Source: an uncultured Algibacter sp. (lineage in GTDB: Bacteria; Bacteroidota; Bacteroidia; Flavobacteriales; Flavobacteriaceae). From it: a stretch of DNA of 64,000 bases. This document shows positions 1 to 8,257 of the stretch, piece by piece; the stretch's first letter is position 1; every line of letters starts with the position of its first letter. The notes under the pieces were generated by a model, which was not told the origin of the DNA, made no database searches, and saw only the letters and a program-made list of their open reading frames with translations. The stretch covers positions 124,001 through 188,000 of the forward strand of contig CANMZT010000007.1 in assembly GCA_947502405.1 (NCBI GenBank), written 5' to 3'. Position numbers and translations under genes: made by a program.

Positions 1-1
1 G

Positions 2-43
2 ATAGACATCAATGAAGATGGTGAGATTACAGGATTATTTTAA
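2..43 (+). CDS. C-terminal tail of a truncated unknown protein
   Basis: Only the last 13 codons and a TAA stop lie in the window, in the one frame that stays open from base 2. The residues read IDINEDGEITGLF. The D-x-N-x-D-G-x-I spacing resembles an EF-hand or dockerin-type calcium loop, but the final Glu is replaced by Phe and 13 residues are too few to name a family. It could equally be a chance open stretch. The next gene on the same strand follows after about 44 bases. Confidence 0.4.
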   Translation: MDINEDGEITGLF

Positions 44-87
44 CTATATTTCAACTTGATAATTCCAAGTACAAAAGAATAAGCAAA

Positions 88-660
88 ATGGCCCAACACT
101 TCATTGATGAAGAAACCTTTGAAAACAAAACATTCTCGAAGTACGAATTTGAAAAAGGAGACTATGAGTTATGCACGTTTGTAAATTGTAATTTCTCTAA
201 TGCTGATGTATCTAATACACGTTTTATAGAATGTGAGTTTTATGATTGCAACTTAAGTTCGGTTAACGTTTTTGATACCGGTTTTCAAGATGTATTATTT
301 AAAAATTGTAAAATACTAGGTGTAGATTTTGAAAAGTGTAGCGATTTTGCTTTTGAAATAAAACTTGATAATTGCCAGTTGAACTACGCATCGTTTTACA
401 AGAAAAATCTATCTAAAATGATGTTTATAGACACAAAAATGGAAGGTGTTGATTTTACAGAAAGTGATTTAAGTGCAACAACTTTTAATAATTGCGATTT
501 ACTAAATGCTACGTTTTTTAATACTAATTTGGAAGACGCTGATTTTAGAAACTCCTTTAACTTTAACATAGACCCTGAAAATAATAACATGAAAGGCGCT
601 AAGTTTTCTTTAAAAACTATTGAAGGGCTTTTAAGTAAATACAATATCATCATTGAATGA
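88..660 (+). CDS. pentapeptide-repeat protein
   Basis: The 190-residue protein is built from five-residue units with Phe or Leu at the centre and Asn/Asp/Cys before it (FVNCNF, ADVSN, FYDCNL, ESDLS, NCDLLNATF, NLEDADF). These should form a right-handed quadrilateral beta-helix. The C-terminal segment with IDPENN and KGAKFS resembles the end of Qnr/McbG-like pentapeptide proteins, some of which mimic DNA and protect gyrase. That role is not shown here, since many such proteins have no known function. No signal peptide or membrane segment is seen, so it is probably cytosolic. The ATG at 88 is the first in frame. It stands alone, 74 bases before the next gene. Confidence 0.85.
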   Translation: MAQHFIDEETFENKTFSKYEFEKGDYELCTFVNCNFSNADVSNTRFIECEFYDCNLSSVNVFDTGFQDVLFKNCKILGVDFEKCSDFAFEIKLDNCQLNYASFYKKNLSKMMFIDTKMEGVDFTESDLSATTFNNCDLLNATFFNTNLEDADFRNSFNFNIDPENNNMKGAKFSLKTIEGLLSKYNIIIE

Positions 661-734
661 CGAAAACTATATTTTTATAATAATCTTGATTTAGATAAAT
701 GAGGTGTAACTGTTAAAATAAATAATTCAAAACC

Positions 735-1334
735 ATGAAAAAGATTTATTCGGTTGAAGAGTATATTGAAGAACACAAAAACTACAGTGAAGCTTTAATA
801 CGTCTTAGAAATATTATAAACTCCACTGAGGTTGAAGAAACTGTAAAATGGAGCGCTCCTGTTTACATGGTAAATGGAAAAAATGTTTTAGGGCTTGGGG
901 CTTTTAAAAACCATTTTGGTATTAGGTTTTTTAATGGTGTTTTCTTGAAAGATGAACACAATTTGCTGATAAACGCGCAAGAAAGTAAAACAAAAGCGTT
1001 GAGACAAATGCGTTTTAAAACAATTGAAGATATTGACAAAAACATTGTTTTAAGTTATGTAAAAGAAGCTATTGAAAACCAAAAACTAGGTAAAGAAATT
1101 AAGCCCGATAGAAAGAAAAAAGAAACTATTATCCCAGATGAATTAAACAATATTCTAAAAACTAATAAAGATTTAAAATCGGCTTTTAAAAGCTTATCAC
1201 CTTATAAACAGCGCGAATATTGTGAGTATATAAGTTCTGCAAAACGAGACACTACAAAACAAACACGCTTAGAAAAAATTACACCTATGATTTTACAAGG
1301 TATTGGATTAAATGACAAATATAAAAACTGCTAA
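735..1334 (+). CDS. DUF1801 / YdeI-OmpD-associated family protein
   Basis: A 199-residue soluble protein with two parts. Residues about 15-115 match the DUF1801 fold (VEETVKWSAPVYMV, then FGIRFFNGVFL). Residues about 135-195 match the YdeI/OmdA C-terminal domain (LNNILKTN, FKSLSPYKQREYCEYI, AKRDTTKQTRLEKI). The biochemical role of the family is unsettled; related E. coli YdeI has been linked to stress and antimicrobial-peptide tolerance. The gene stands alone and ends at a strong bidirectional terminator shared with convergent yajC. Confidence 0.8.
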   Translation: MKKIYSVEEYIEEHKNYSEALIRLRNIINSTEVEETVKWSAPVYMVNGKNVLGLGAFKNHFGIRFFNGVFLKDEHNLLINAQESKTKALRQMRFKTIEDIDKNIVLSYVKEAIENQKLGKEIKPDRKKKETIIPDELNNILKTNKDLKSAFKSLSPYKQREYCEYISSAKRDTTKQTRLEKITPMILQGIGLNDKYKNC

Positions 1335-1367
1335 GTTCACCTTTTACATTATTCAATTATAATCCAT

Positions 1368-1400
1368 AAAAAAAGCTTCCATAATCTGGAAGCTTTTTTT
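1368..1400. terminator. bidirectional intrinsic terminator
   Basis: A perfect 14-base-pair stem (1368-1381 with 1387-1400) closes on a 5-base loop. Each strand ends in a run of T residues (AGCTTTTTTT on the plus strand). It lies between the convergent DUF1801 gene and yajC and should stop transcription from both sides. Confidence 0.9.
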
Positions 1401-1424
1401 ATTATCATACAACTAAATGCTAAT

Positions 1425-1721
1425 CTATTTAACTTTAGCAGGCGTATTAAGCTTTGTGCTCATTTCCATAGAAATAGCGGATCTATCAAACTTTAACTTT
1501 CCAGCCATAGTTTCAATAACGCAGCTATTATCTTTATCATTTAGTTCAGCAACTTTTCCGTGTAAACCACTTTTGGTAATAACGCGATCACCACGTTTTA
1601 GTTCTGCTGCAAATTTCTTTTCTTTCTTAGCACGTTTCATTTGTGGCGCAATCATAAAGAAATACACAACCACAAACATTAATACAAATGGCAGTAAACT
1701 ACCGAATCCTCCTTCTCCCAT
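1425..1721 (-). CDS. yajC: preprotein translocase accessory subunit YajC
   Basis: A 98-residue protein with one N-terminal membrane segment at about residues 8-26 (LLPFVLMFVVVYFFMIAPQ), followed by the basic stretch MKRAKKEKKF and the YajC core with GDRVITKSGLHGKVAEL. This is the normal size and layout of YajC, the small inner-membrane partner of SecDF in Sec-dependent export. It is the last gene of the nusB-DUF1573-yajC run, 10 bases after the lipoprotein gene, and is followed by the terminator at 1368-1400. Confidence 0.95.
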   Translation of the reverse strand: MGEGGFGSLLPFVLMFVVVYFFMIAPQMKRAKKEKKFAAELKRGDRVITKSGLHGKVAELNDKDNSCVIETMAGKLKFDRSAISMEMSTKLNTPAKVK

Positions 1722-1731
1722 TATAATTTAT

Positions 1732-2217
1732 TTAACTTTTAGCTGGTACAACAGTTTTATTAACTTTGTTTGGGTCTGGCTTCACAAAAGCTGTAATCTT
1801 TACAGTTTCAGTCCCTTTTTCTGTATTAGCTGTTACTGTTATTGTTTTAGAAACTTTGTTAGTACCACTACCATTAAACTTTACCGTAAACTCACCCTTA
1901 TCACCTGGTAATAAAGGCTCTCTACTCCAATTTTGAGGCACTGTACACCCACAAGAACTTTTAATATCTGTAATTACTAAAGGTGCATCACCAGTATTTG
2001 TATATTTAAATGTGGTTTCTACTTTTGTTTTAGCCTCAATTTCCCCAAAATCATGCTCTTTTTTATCAAACTTAAGTACTGGGAATTTTGATGCTACTGC
2101 ATCTCTTTCAGCAGCGGCAGCTATATTTGTTTCATCAATCTTTTTAGCAGTATTCTCTTTACAAGAGGTTAATACTATTAAGCACATAGCGCTAAGTCCT
2201 AATATTATTTTCTTCAT
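1732..2217 (-). CDS. DUF1573 lipoprotein
   Basis: A 161-residue protein that begins with a lipoprotein signal (MKKIILGLSAMCLIVLTSC; Cys19 is the predicted lipidated residue). The mature part from about residue 45 is one DUF1573 Ig-like domain, with FDKKEHDFGEI, TTFKYTNTGDAPLVI and SSCGCTVPQNW as hallmarks. DUF1573 proteins are common envelope proteins of Bacteroidota with unknown biochemical role. Its place between nusB and yajC is a conserved flavobacterial order, so it is probably co-transcribed with both. Confidence 0.9.
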   Translation of the reverse strand: MKKIILGLSAMCLIVLTSCKENTAKKIDETNIAAAAERDAVASKFPVLKFDKKEHDFGEIEAKTKVETTFKYTNTGDAPLVITDIKSSCGCTVPQNWSREPLLPGDKGEFTVKFNGSGTNKVSKTITVTANTEKGTETVKITAFVKPDPNKVNKTVVPAKS

Positions 2218-2319
2218 AATAGATATTTTTGTGTTTTTTAGTTGAGCAAAAATAGTAATTATTTAACCGATTGAAAATTTTTGCAATCTTCTTAACAAAT
2301 ATTTGAGAGTTTATGTTAC

Positions 2320-3267
2320 TTACATTAAGCCTCTACCCACTTTGTTCAACGTACCTTCAGCTTCATACTCTTTAACCAATTTATCCAATATACCATTAAT
2401 AAAAATGCTACTCTTAGGTGTAGAATACTCTTTAGAAATCTCTAAATACTCATTAATTGTTACTTTTACAGGTATTGATGGGAAATTTTTCAACTCACAA
2501 ATAGCCATTTGTAACAATACGTAATCTACATTTGCTATACGGTCTGAGTCCCAGTTTTTTGTTCTCTTATCAATCTCTTCATTAATAGCTGTTCTGTTTA
2601 AAAGTGTTTTCTTAAACAAGTCAATAGCAAACTGTTTATCATCAACATCCTTATACAATTTAGGTATAAAATAATTTTCAGAAGTACTCGCTTTCACTTT
2701 TCTTAGCAGCTTTAAAATAGTAGTATTTACCGTAGGAAGATCATCTAACCACGTTAGGTTTTTATCTTCCATATAATCGTAAAGCTTATCATTTGGTGCA
2801 ATAATATCTTTAAAAACATCAACAATAAAATCCTTATCTTCTTTAAAGTCAGACACCCTAGTCTTCATATAATCAGTATATAAATCACTAGAAATAATGT
2901 CCTTAAAAATAATATCTACGTATTCATCATCCAACTCCCAATTGGTAATTTTCTTTTCCTCAAATTGCGCTTTTAATTGAGTATTTTCTCTAAGAAGTCT
3001 CAGTATTTGATTATTAACAAACTTTTTGTTGGGGTCTTTATCCTCTTTAGTAGCAAGATGTTTGTTTCGTTTCTTTTGTAAATCGCTTTCAGCTCTTTTT
3101 TGAACTTCAATTAACAGAGACATCAATAACAAATATAAATTGTACATATTGTCTATACTAAAAAGTAAAAACTTCTGATCTTTAGCAAAATCATCACTTT
3201 CACTACCTTTAAAAGCATACATAGTTTGCATCACTTTCACACGTATATGTCTTCTATTTAGCATCAT
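2320..3267 (-). CDS. nusB: transcription antitermination factor NusB (long Bacteroidota form)
   Basis: A 315-residue protein. It opens with MLNRRHIRVKVMQTMYAF, the NusB N-terminal helix, and ends with the classic NusB core at about residues 170-300 (AIDLFKKTLLNR, VDYVLLQMAICELK, VTINEYLEISKEYSTPKSSIFINGILDKL shortened here to key stretches). Proteobacterial NusB is about 140 residues; the extra central alpha-helical insert is normal for Bacteroidota. NusB binds boxA RNA with NusE (S10) in rRNA antitermination complexes. The start is one of two adjacent ATG codons. A -7 box at 3319-3326 lies about 50 bases upstream. Heads the nusB-DUF1573-yajC operon. Confidence 0.93.
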   Translation of the reverse strand: MMLNRRHIRVKVMQTMYAFKGSESDDFAKDQKFLLFSIDNMYNLYLLLMSLLIEVQKRAESDLQKKRNKHLATKEDKDPNKKFVNNQILRLLRENTQLKAQFEEKKITNWELDDEYVDIIFKDIISSDLYTDYMKTRVSDFKEDKDFIVDVFKDIIAPNDKLYDYMEDKNLTWLDDLPTVNTTILKLLRKVKASTSENYFIPKLYKDVDDKQFAIDLFKKTLLNRTAINEEIDKRTKNWDSDRIANVDYVLLQMAICELKNFPSIPVKVTINEYLEISKEYSTPKSSIFINGILDKLVKEYEAEGTLNKVGRGLM

Positions 3268-3318
3268 TACAAAGAACTTTTTTAAAAAGATGAATTATTC
3301 TTCACGGTTTTAATGCCG

Positions 3319-3326
3319 CAAAAATA
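3319..3326 (-). promoter_or_regulatory. -7 promoter box for nusB
   Basis: On the minus strand the bases read TATTTTTG, a full match to the Bacteroidota -7 consensus TAnnTTTG. The predicted start of transcription is near 3312, about 45 bases before the nusB start codon. I see no clear -33 TTTG at the right spacing, so this is a prediction. Confidence 0.5.
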
Positions 3327-3364
3327 ACACTATATTTTAGTACACCACACAAAAATTAAACATA

Positions 3365-3466
3365 TTTGGGCGTTACCCAAAAGGGTCGGGCTATCCGTTA
3401 CAAGTCCTCGCTTCTGCGCTAAGGCGCAAAAGCTCTGGGCTTTCCACTTCTATCCCTAACGCGGGT
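3365..3466. repeat. dispersed flavobacterial palindromic repeat, copy 1
   Basis: This intergenic, locally GC-richer element starts with TTTGGGCGTTACCC, continues AAAAGGGTCGGGC and ends with ATCCCTAACGCGGG. The same ends occur in opposite orientation at 14171-14326. It contains small hairpins (ACCC-AAAA-GGGT, TGCGC-TAAG-GCGCA). Such non-coding repeats are scattered in flavobacterial genomes. It lies between divergent nusB and the ABC exporter gene and carries no open reading frame of note. Confidence 0.75.
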
Positions 3467-3568
3467 TGGTCCGCAAATAACATCATGTCTCCTAAAGCCA
3501 CTTCTTTTTTTAAAAGATATTTAACACTTTGTAAACTTTATAAATCACCCTATTCTTTATTAATGAGT

Positions 3569-3576
3569 TATATTTG
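3569..3576 (+). promoter_or_regulatory. -7 promoter box for the ABC exporter gene
   Basis: The bases TATATTTG match TAnnTTTG exactly. Transcription would start near 3583, 17 bases before the ATG at 3600. This makes an upstream TTG at 3585 an unlikely start because it would sit at the transcript end. No convincing -33 element was found. Confidence 0.55.
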
Positions 3577-3599
3577 CAAACCTATTGCTAACACTACAA

Positions 3600-5363
3600 A
3601 TGAAAGAATTAAGGCACCTTAATAAATACTTTTTTAAATATAGAACACATCTTATTATTGGTTCTATCATTACTGTGGTAGCACGTCTATTTCTACTCTA
3701 CACACCACGTTATGTAAAAAAAATATTTGTAGCTATAGAACGGTATTTTGATAAATCTATAGACGAAACCGTATTTAAAGCCAATTTATTAGAAGCCATT
3801 CTATACATTATTGGGGCTGCAGTAATAGCTGCTATTCTTACATTTTTTATGAGGCAAACCATTATAAACGTGTCTCGTTATATAGAATACGATTTAAAAA
3901 ATGAAATCTACGCTCAATACCAAAAACTCTCATTAAACTTCTACAAACAAAATAGAACAGGAGATTTGATGAACCGCATTACCGAAGATGTAACAAGAGT
4001 TAGAATGTACGGCGGACCAGCATTAATGTACAGCATCAATACGCTAGCTCTTTTTGTAATTGTTATTATTTACATGATAAATGCATCACCAAAGTTAACA
4101 TTATATACCATCGTTCCTTTACCCATTCTCTCTGTTATCATTTATAAATTAAGTAAAGAAATACACAAACGAAGCACCATAGTACAAGAATATTTATCAA
4201 AACTCTCAACCTTTACGCAAGAATCTTTTAGTGGTATTTCTGTAATTAAAGCCTATGGAATTGAGCCACAAACATCTGTTAACTTTAAAGCTCTTGCTGC
4301 AGAAAGTAAAGCAAAACAAATAGATTTAACTAAAGTACAAGCTTGGTTTTTCCCAATGATGATACTGCTAATTGGCACAAGTAACCTCCTTGTAATTTAC
4401 ATTGGTGGTATGCAATACATTAATGGCGAAATAGAAAGTATTGGCACCATTGCAGAGTTTATTATTTATGTAAATATGCTTACATGGCCAGTGGCTACTG
4501 TAGGTTGGGTAACTTCCATTGTACAGCAGGCTGAAGCGTCTCAAAAACGAATTAATCAGTTTTTAAAAATAGAACCTGAGATTAAAAACAATACAACAAG
4601 CCATACAGAAATTACAGGAGACATTATTTTTAAGAATGTATCCTTTACATATGATGACACTAATATTCAAGCATTAAAAGATATTAGTTTTGATATTAAA
4701 GCGGGGGAAACTTTAGCTATTTTAGGAAAAACAGGATCTGGAAAATCAACAATTTTAGATTTAATTGGTCGACTTTATGATATTGATGCTGGTTCCATTT
4801 TAATTAATAACACCGCTATTGATAAGCTAAATTTAACCAACTTACGAGACAGTATTGGCTATGTTCCGCAAGATGCTTTTTTGTTTTCTGATACCATAAA
4901 AACAAATATAAAATTTGGTAAAGAGGATGCTACAGACCAAGAAGTAATTGAAGCTGCAAAAAACGCCTATGTACACAAAAACATAATTAAGTTTAACAAG
5001 GGATATGATACTGTTTTAGGAGAACGTGGTATAACCTTATCTGGAGGACAAAAACAACGTGTATCTATAGCCAGAGCCATTATAAAATCTCCAAAAATTT
5101 TATTATTCGACGATTGTTTATCTGCAGTTGATACAGAAACAGAAGAAAAAATCTTAAAAAACCTTAGTAAAATATCAGTAGGAAAAACATCTATTATTGT
5201 TAGCCATAGAGTGTCTTCAGCAAAAAACGCAGATAAAATCATTGTTCTAGATGATGGCAAAGTTGTTCAAGAAGGTACGCACGACAGCCTAATAGATACT
5301 GATGGATATTACAAAGACCTATATCTAAAACAATTAAGCGAAACTTCGTCTAAGAAAACTTAA
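3600..5363 (+). CDS. ABC exporter, fused permease and ATPase (MsbA/YheI-like)
   Basis: A 587-residue half-transporter: six membrane helices in residues 1-320, then an ATPase domain with Walker A GKTGSGKST (about 376-384), signature LSGGQ (about 480) and switch histidine in VSHRVSS. It should work as a dimer at the inner membrane and export a lipid or drug; the substrate cannot be told from sequence. The Walker B motif reads ILLFDDCLSAVD, so the usual catalytic Glu is Asp, as in degenerate sites of heterodimeric exporters, yet no partner gene is adjacent. I chose the ATG at 3600 over a TTG at 3585 because of the -7 box at 3569-3576. It is divergent from nusB, a common flavobacterial arrangement. 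Confidence 0.9.
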   Translation: MKELRHLNKYFFKYRTHLIIGSIITVVARLFLLYTPRYVKKIFVAIERYFDKSIDETVFKANLLEAILYIIGAAVIAAILTFFMRQTIINVSRYIEYDLKNEIYAQYQKLSLNFYKQNRTGDLMNRITEDVTRVRMYGGPALMYSINTLALFVIVIIYMINASPKLTLYTIVPLPILSVIIYKLSKEIHKRSTIVQEYLSKLSTFTQESFSGISVIKAYGIEPQTSVNFKALAAESKAKQIDLTKVQAWFFPMMILLIGTSNLLVIYIGGMQYINGEIESIGTIAEFIIYVNMLTWPVATVGWVTSIVQQAEASQKRINQFLKIEPEIKNNTTSHTEITGDIIFKNVSFTYDDTNIQALKDISFDIKAGETLAILGKTGSGKSTILDLIGRLYDIDAGSILINNTAIDKLNLTNLRDSIGYVPQDAFLFSDTIKTNIKFGKEDATDQEVIEAAKNAYVHKNIIKFNKGYDTVLGERGITLSGGQKQRVSIARAIIKSPKILLFDDCLSAVDTETEEKILKNLSKISVGKTSIIVSHRVSSAKNADKIIVLDDGKVVQEGTHDSLIDTDGYYKDLYLKQLSETSSKKT

Positions 5364-5516
5364 TCTTCCTGTTTATTCATTCTCATACGTTTATTCAATT
5401 AAATGCAACAAAACCAAAGATTATGAAAAGAAAATTTAAAATTTATTGGTTAGTATCGTTTTTTTTTAGATTTTTGATACAGTAAATAGATAATAATTTT
5501 AAAGAATTGTAATGAT

Positions 5517-5891
5517 ATGATGGAGAAAGAGGAAATTTTTTCGAAAGTATTAAGAGCAGGAAGAAGAACATATTTTTTTGATGTTAGAGCTACTAAAGCT
5601 CAAGATTATTACTTAACCATAACGGAAAGTAAAAAATTCACAAATGACGATGGATCTTTTCATTACAAAAAACATAAAATATACATTTACAAAGAAGACT
5701 TTGCTGAGTTTAAAGAGATTCTAGCTGAAATGACAGATTACATTATTGCTGAAAAAGGTGATGAAGTTATTAGTGAGCGTCATCAAAAAGATTTCAAAAA
5801 AGAATATGATGATGGGTCAAGAGTTACTGAAGCAGATTTAAAAACAGGTTCAACTGAAAGTTTTACAGATGTAAATTTTGATGATATTTAG
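5517..5891 (+). CDS. DUF3276 / PUR-family nucleic-acid-binding protein
   Basis: A 124-residue protein with a single PUR-type domain (KVLRAGRRTYFFDVRATK, then DYYLTITESKK, KIYIYKEDF) and an acidic, probably disordered C-terminus. The family occurs throughout Bacteroidota and resembles eukaryotic Pur-alpha, which binds single-stranded DNA and RNA; the bacterial role is not firmly known. It begins at two consecutive ATG codons, and either could be used. It follows the ABC exporter by 153 bases and ends at a clear terminator. Confidence 0.9.
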   Translation: MMEKEEIFSKVLRAGRRTYFFDVRATKAQDYYLTITESKKFTNDDGSFHYKKHKIYIYKEDFAEFKEILAEMTDYIIAEKGDEVISERHQKDFKKEYDDGSRVTEADLKTGSTESFTDVNFDDI

Positions 5892-5914
5892 TCTACAAAC
5901 ACAATATAAAATTC

Positions 5915-5940
5915 AAACCGCAGTTTCCAACTGCGGTTTT
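5915..5940 (+). terminator. intrinsic terminator
   Basis: An 11-base-pair stem (5915-5925 with 5929-5939, core CCGCAGT/ACTGCGG) with a 3-base loop is followed by a run of T. It lies just after the PUR-family gene. Because the left arm starts with AAA it may also help to stop minus-strand transcripts, but the minus-strand gene here ends at 5942. Confidence 0.85.
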
Positions 5941-5941
5941 T

Positions 5942-6973
5942 TTATATCTTAACTGCTAGTAGCGTAATACACAAACTAATAAACAAATAGCTCAAGGCTA
6001 CTTTCCATCCAAAAACCATTACAAATACTCCGCAACAAGCAATTAACCATATTGGTGCAATAGTAATAGCCAAGGCAAATCTAAACGTAGATAGAAACTC
6101 GATTTCTTTTATTTTAGGTTTTACCATATACTTCCAAAGTAAAAAAGGCACTATAAAAAACATTGCAAGTAGTCCTTTAAAAACTTTACGGACAAATGTT
6201 TTCTTTTTGACTTTAGAGAAATCACAAGTTGTAAAATCCGATTCAATACAAGCATTTACCTTTTTAGGATTTAAAAAATCAGCATTAAAACTTTCAAGTT
6301 TATTCAGAGTTTCTTGATAATACGCTCTAGGAATATGAGTTGTTAATTGAGATATCTCAGACTGAATTTTAGCTTTTAAGTTAAGAACATCTTCACTTTT
6401 ATTCCCTGAAACATAATATTTTGCCTCAATAGGCTTTCCAAAATAAATAGAAGTATTATCTGGAAACGCTTTGGCTTTAGTAAAGTTTAACCCAACCGGA
6501 ACTAATAGTAAGTCTAGTTCTGGATACTTTTCAAGTGTATCCAAAACTATTCTTGTAAACCCTTTACTTAAAGGTCTTACTGTACGGTTTAAATGATGAT
6601 TGCCTTCTGGAAAAATAACAATACACTCACCAGAATTCAAAAGTTCAGAACACCTCTCAAAAATAGCATTGTTATTTGTTAAATTCCCCCAGCCATCTCT
6701 AATTCTGTAAACAGGAAGCATTTGTAAACTACCAAATATTTTTGCAACAAGTGGCTTTTTAAACACACCCGCTCGTGTTAAAAAATAAGAAAATCTACCA
6801 CATTTAGTCGCAATTAATAAGGCGTCTAAAAGTGCATTTTGATGATTACTTAAAAGTAAAACAGGTTTGTTCTTTGGCACATTTTGGACATCATGGATTT
6901 CTATGCTTCTAAAATAGAAAAACATGCCCAAGCTTAAATAGCTTCTTACAAAGAACAACCAAATTCTTCTCAA
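5942..6973 (-). CDS. lysophospholipid acyltransferase family protein (PlsC domain)
   Basis: A 343-residue membrane enzyme. The acyltransferase signature H-x4-D appears as NHQNALLD (about residue 43) and the glycerophosphate-binding motif as FPEGNHHL (about 122). Two or more hydrophobic helices lie after residue 265 (GLLAMFFIVPFLLW and the last 45 residues). It probably moves an acyl chain onto a lysophospholipid or a related lipid at the inner membrane; the exact acceptor is unknown. Longer than housekeeping PlsC (about 245 residues) because of the C-terminal membrane part. It overlaps the upstream BASS transporter gene by 4 bases (ATGA), so the two are translationally coupled. Confidence 0.85.
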   Translation of the reverse strand: MRRIWLFFVRSYLSLGMFFYFRSIEIHDVQNVPKNKPVLLLSNHQNALLDALLIATKCGRFSYFLTRAGVFKKPLVAKIFGSLQMLPVYRIRDGWGNLTNNNAIFERCSELLNSGECIVIFPEGNHHLNRTVRPLSKGFTRIVLDTLEKYPELDLLLVPVGLNFTKAKAFPDNTSIYFGKPIEAKYYVSGNKSEDVLNLKAKIQSEISQLTTHIPRAYYQETLNKLESFNADFLNPKKVNACIESDFTTCDFSKVKKKTFVRKVFKGLLAMFFIVPFLLWKYMVKPKIKEIEFLSTFRFALAITIAPIWLIACCGVFVMVFGWKVALSYLFISLCITLLAVKI

Positions 6974-7872
6974 AATTCATTAATTTTTTTGGACCAAAAT
7001 AATGCTAATATTAATCCAGATATAATATGCCAAATCCCCCAAAAAGCAGCTAAAATAGCCATTCCTCCTAAACCGTTAAAAAAAGAAAAAATGAGCAACA
7101 ACCCCAAACCAGAGTTTTGTATACCAGTTTCTATGGCTAGAGTTTTTTGATTTTTAAAAGACAATCTAAAACCTTTAGCTAATAAAAAACCTAACAATAA
7201 TGCTATAATATTGTGTCCAATACCTATAGCCAATACATGATGTATATAATTGTGAAATACATCCATGTTGTTTGAAAAAGCTATTACAACAATAGCTCCG
7301 AACACCAAAATAGATAATGGTTTTAATACCTTAGATAGTTTTAATGCTAAATCTGGGAGTTTATATCTAAATGTCATTCCTAAAACTAATGGCACACCCA
7401 AAATTAGAATAACAAGTTTTACAAGTTCGAAGGAATCTAATTGAACTTCTTTAAGGATTTGAGATGTTGGTTGATACAAACCACTGTAGACGTGAAAGTT
7501 AAAGGGCGTCATAAACACTGCTAAAAAAGTAGCAAATGCAGTTAAACTGACTGATAAAGCTGTATTTCCTTTGGCCAAATGCGTCATAAAATTTGAAATA
7601 TTTCCTCCTGGGCACGCAGCAACCATAAACATCCCCAAAGCAATACTCGGTTGAGGCTTTATTAAAATCACTAATAGAAATGTTACCAATGGCAATAACA
7701 CAAATTGAGACAACACACCTATTAAAACTAACTTTGGCTGTTTTAATAACGCCCTAAAGTCATCAAAAGTGATTCCTAGAGCAACACCAAACATAACCAC
7801 TGCAAGTGCTATATTTAATACCCATAAGCCATTGCTGTCAAAATTAATTTGGACCTGATCTAAATCTTGCAT
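6970..7872 (-). CDS. bile acid:sodium symporter family (BASS) transporter
   Basis: A 300-residue inner-membrane protein with about nine or ten hydrophobic helices. Family hallmarks are MFMVAACPGGNISNFMTHLAKG (positions about 82-103, here only the key run CPGGNISNF matters) and ETGIQNSGLGLLL. BASS proteins use a sodium gradient to take up organic anions such as bile acids, pantoate or keto acids; the substrate cannot be read from sequence. It lies 3 bases after csaA and overlaps the acyltransferase gene, forming a three-gene minus-strand operon. Confidence 0.88.
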   Translation of the reverse strand: MQDLDQVQINFDSNGLWVLNIALAVVMFGVALGITFDDFRALLKQPKLVLIGVLSQFVLLPLVTFLLVILIKPQPSIALGMFMVAACPGGNISNFMTHLAKGNTALSVSLTAFATFLAVFMTPFNFHVYSGLYQPTSQILKEVQLDSFELVKLVILILGVPLVLGMTFRYKLPDLALKLSKVLKPLSILVFGAIVVIAFSNNMDVFHNYIHHVLAIGIGHNIIALLLGFLLAKGFRLSFKNQKTLAIETGIQNSGLGLLLIFSFFNGLGGMAILAAFWGIWHIISGLILALFWSKKINEF

Positions 7873-7875
7873 AAG

Positions 7876-8211
7876 TTAATTTACGGGTGAACCATTTTTA
7901 ACTTTGGTCTCTGGATTTAAAAGGGTTACGTCTTTTTCTTTTACAGCACCTAAAACTAAACATTCACTCATAAATTTAGCTATCTGTTTTTTTGGAAAGT
8001 TAACCACTGCAATAATTTGTTTGTGTAATAAATCGTCTTTGGAATATAAAGTGGTAATTTGTGCAGAGGATGTTTTTATTCCCAAACCTCCAAAATCTAT
8101 GGTAAGCTTGTATGCTGGATTTTTAGCTTCAGGAAAATCATTAACTTCAATGATGGTTCCAACGCGCAAATCTACTTTAGAGAAATCTTCAAAAGATATT
8201 GTGTTACTCAT
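7876..8211 (-). CDS. csaA: tRNA-binding protein CsaA
   Basis: A 111-residue single-domain protein of the EMAP/Trbp111 OB-fold. Visible motifs are FSKVDLRVGTI, AYKLTIDFG, and the conserved end with KNGSPVN. The length and the start MSNTISFEDF are typical of stand-alone CsaA, which binds tRNA and in Bacillus has been described as a secretion chaperone. It is not a fragment of methionyl-tRNA synthetase, because no catalytic part is nearby. It heads an operon with the BASS transporter and the acyltransferase. Confidence 0.93.
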   Translation of the reverse strand: MSNTISFEDFSKVDLRVGTIIEVNDFPEAKNPAYKLTIDFGGLGIKTSSAQITTLYSKDDLLHKQIIAVVNFPKKQIAKFMSECLVLGAVKEKDVTLLNPETKVKNGSPVN

Positions 8212-8257
8212 TTTTTAAAAATACAAATTTTAACGAACTTTGAGGAAATATTAAATT

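Noticed and set aside
1417-1911. Open reading frame of about 164 codons on the plus strand over yajC and the DUF1573 gene
   Set aside because: It overlaps two well-supported minus-strand genes, has no family match and reads as the antisense of them.
7876-8211. CsaA gene as a fragment of methionyl-tRNA synthetase
   Set aside because: The protein has the length and start of stand-alone CsaA, and no synthetase catalytic part lies next to it.
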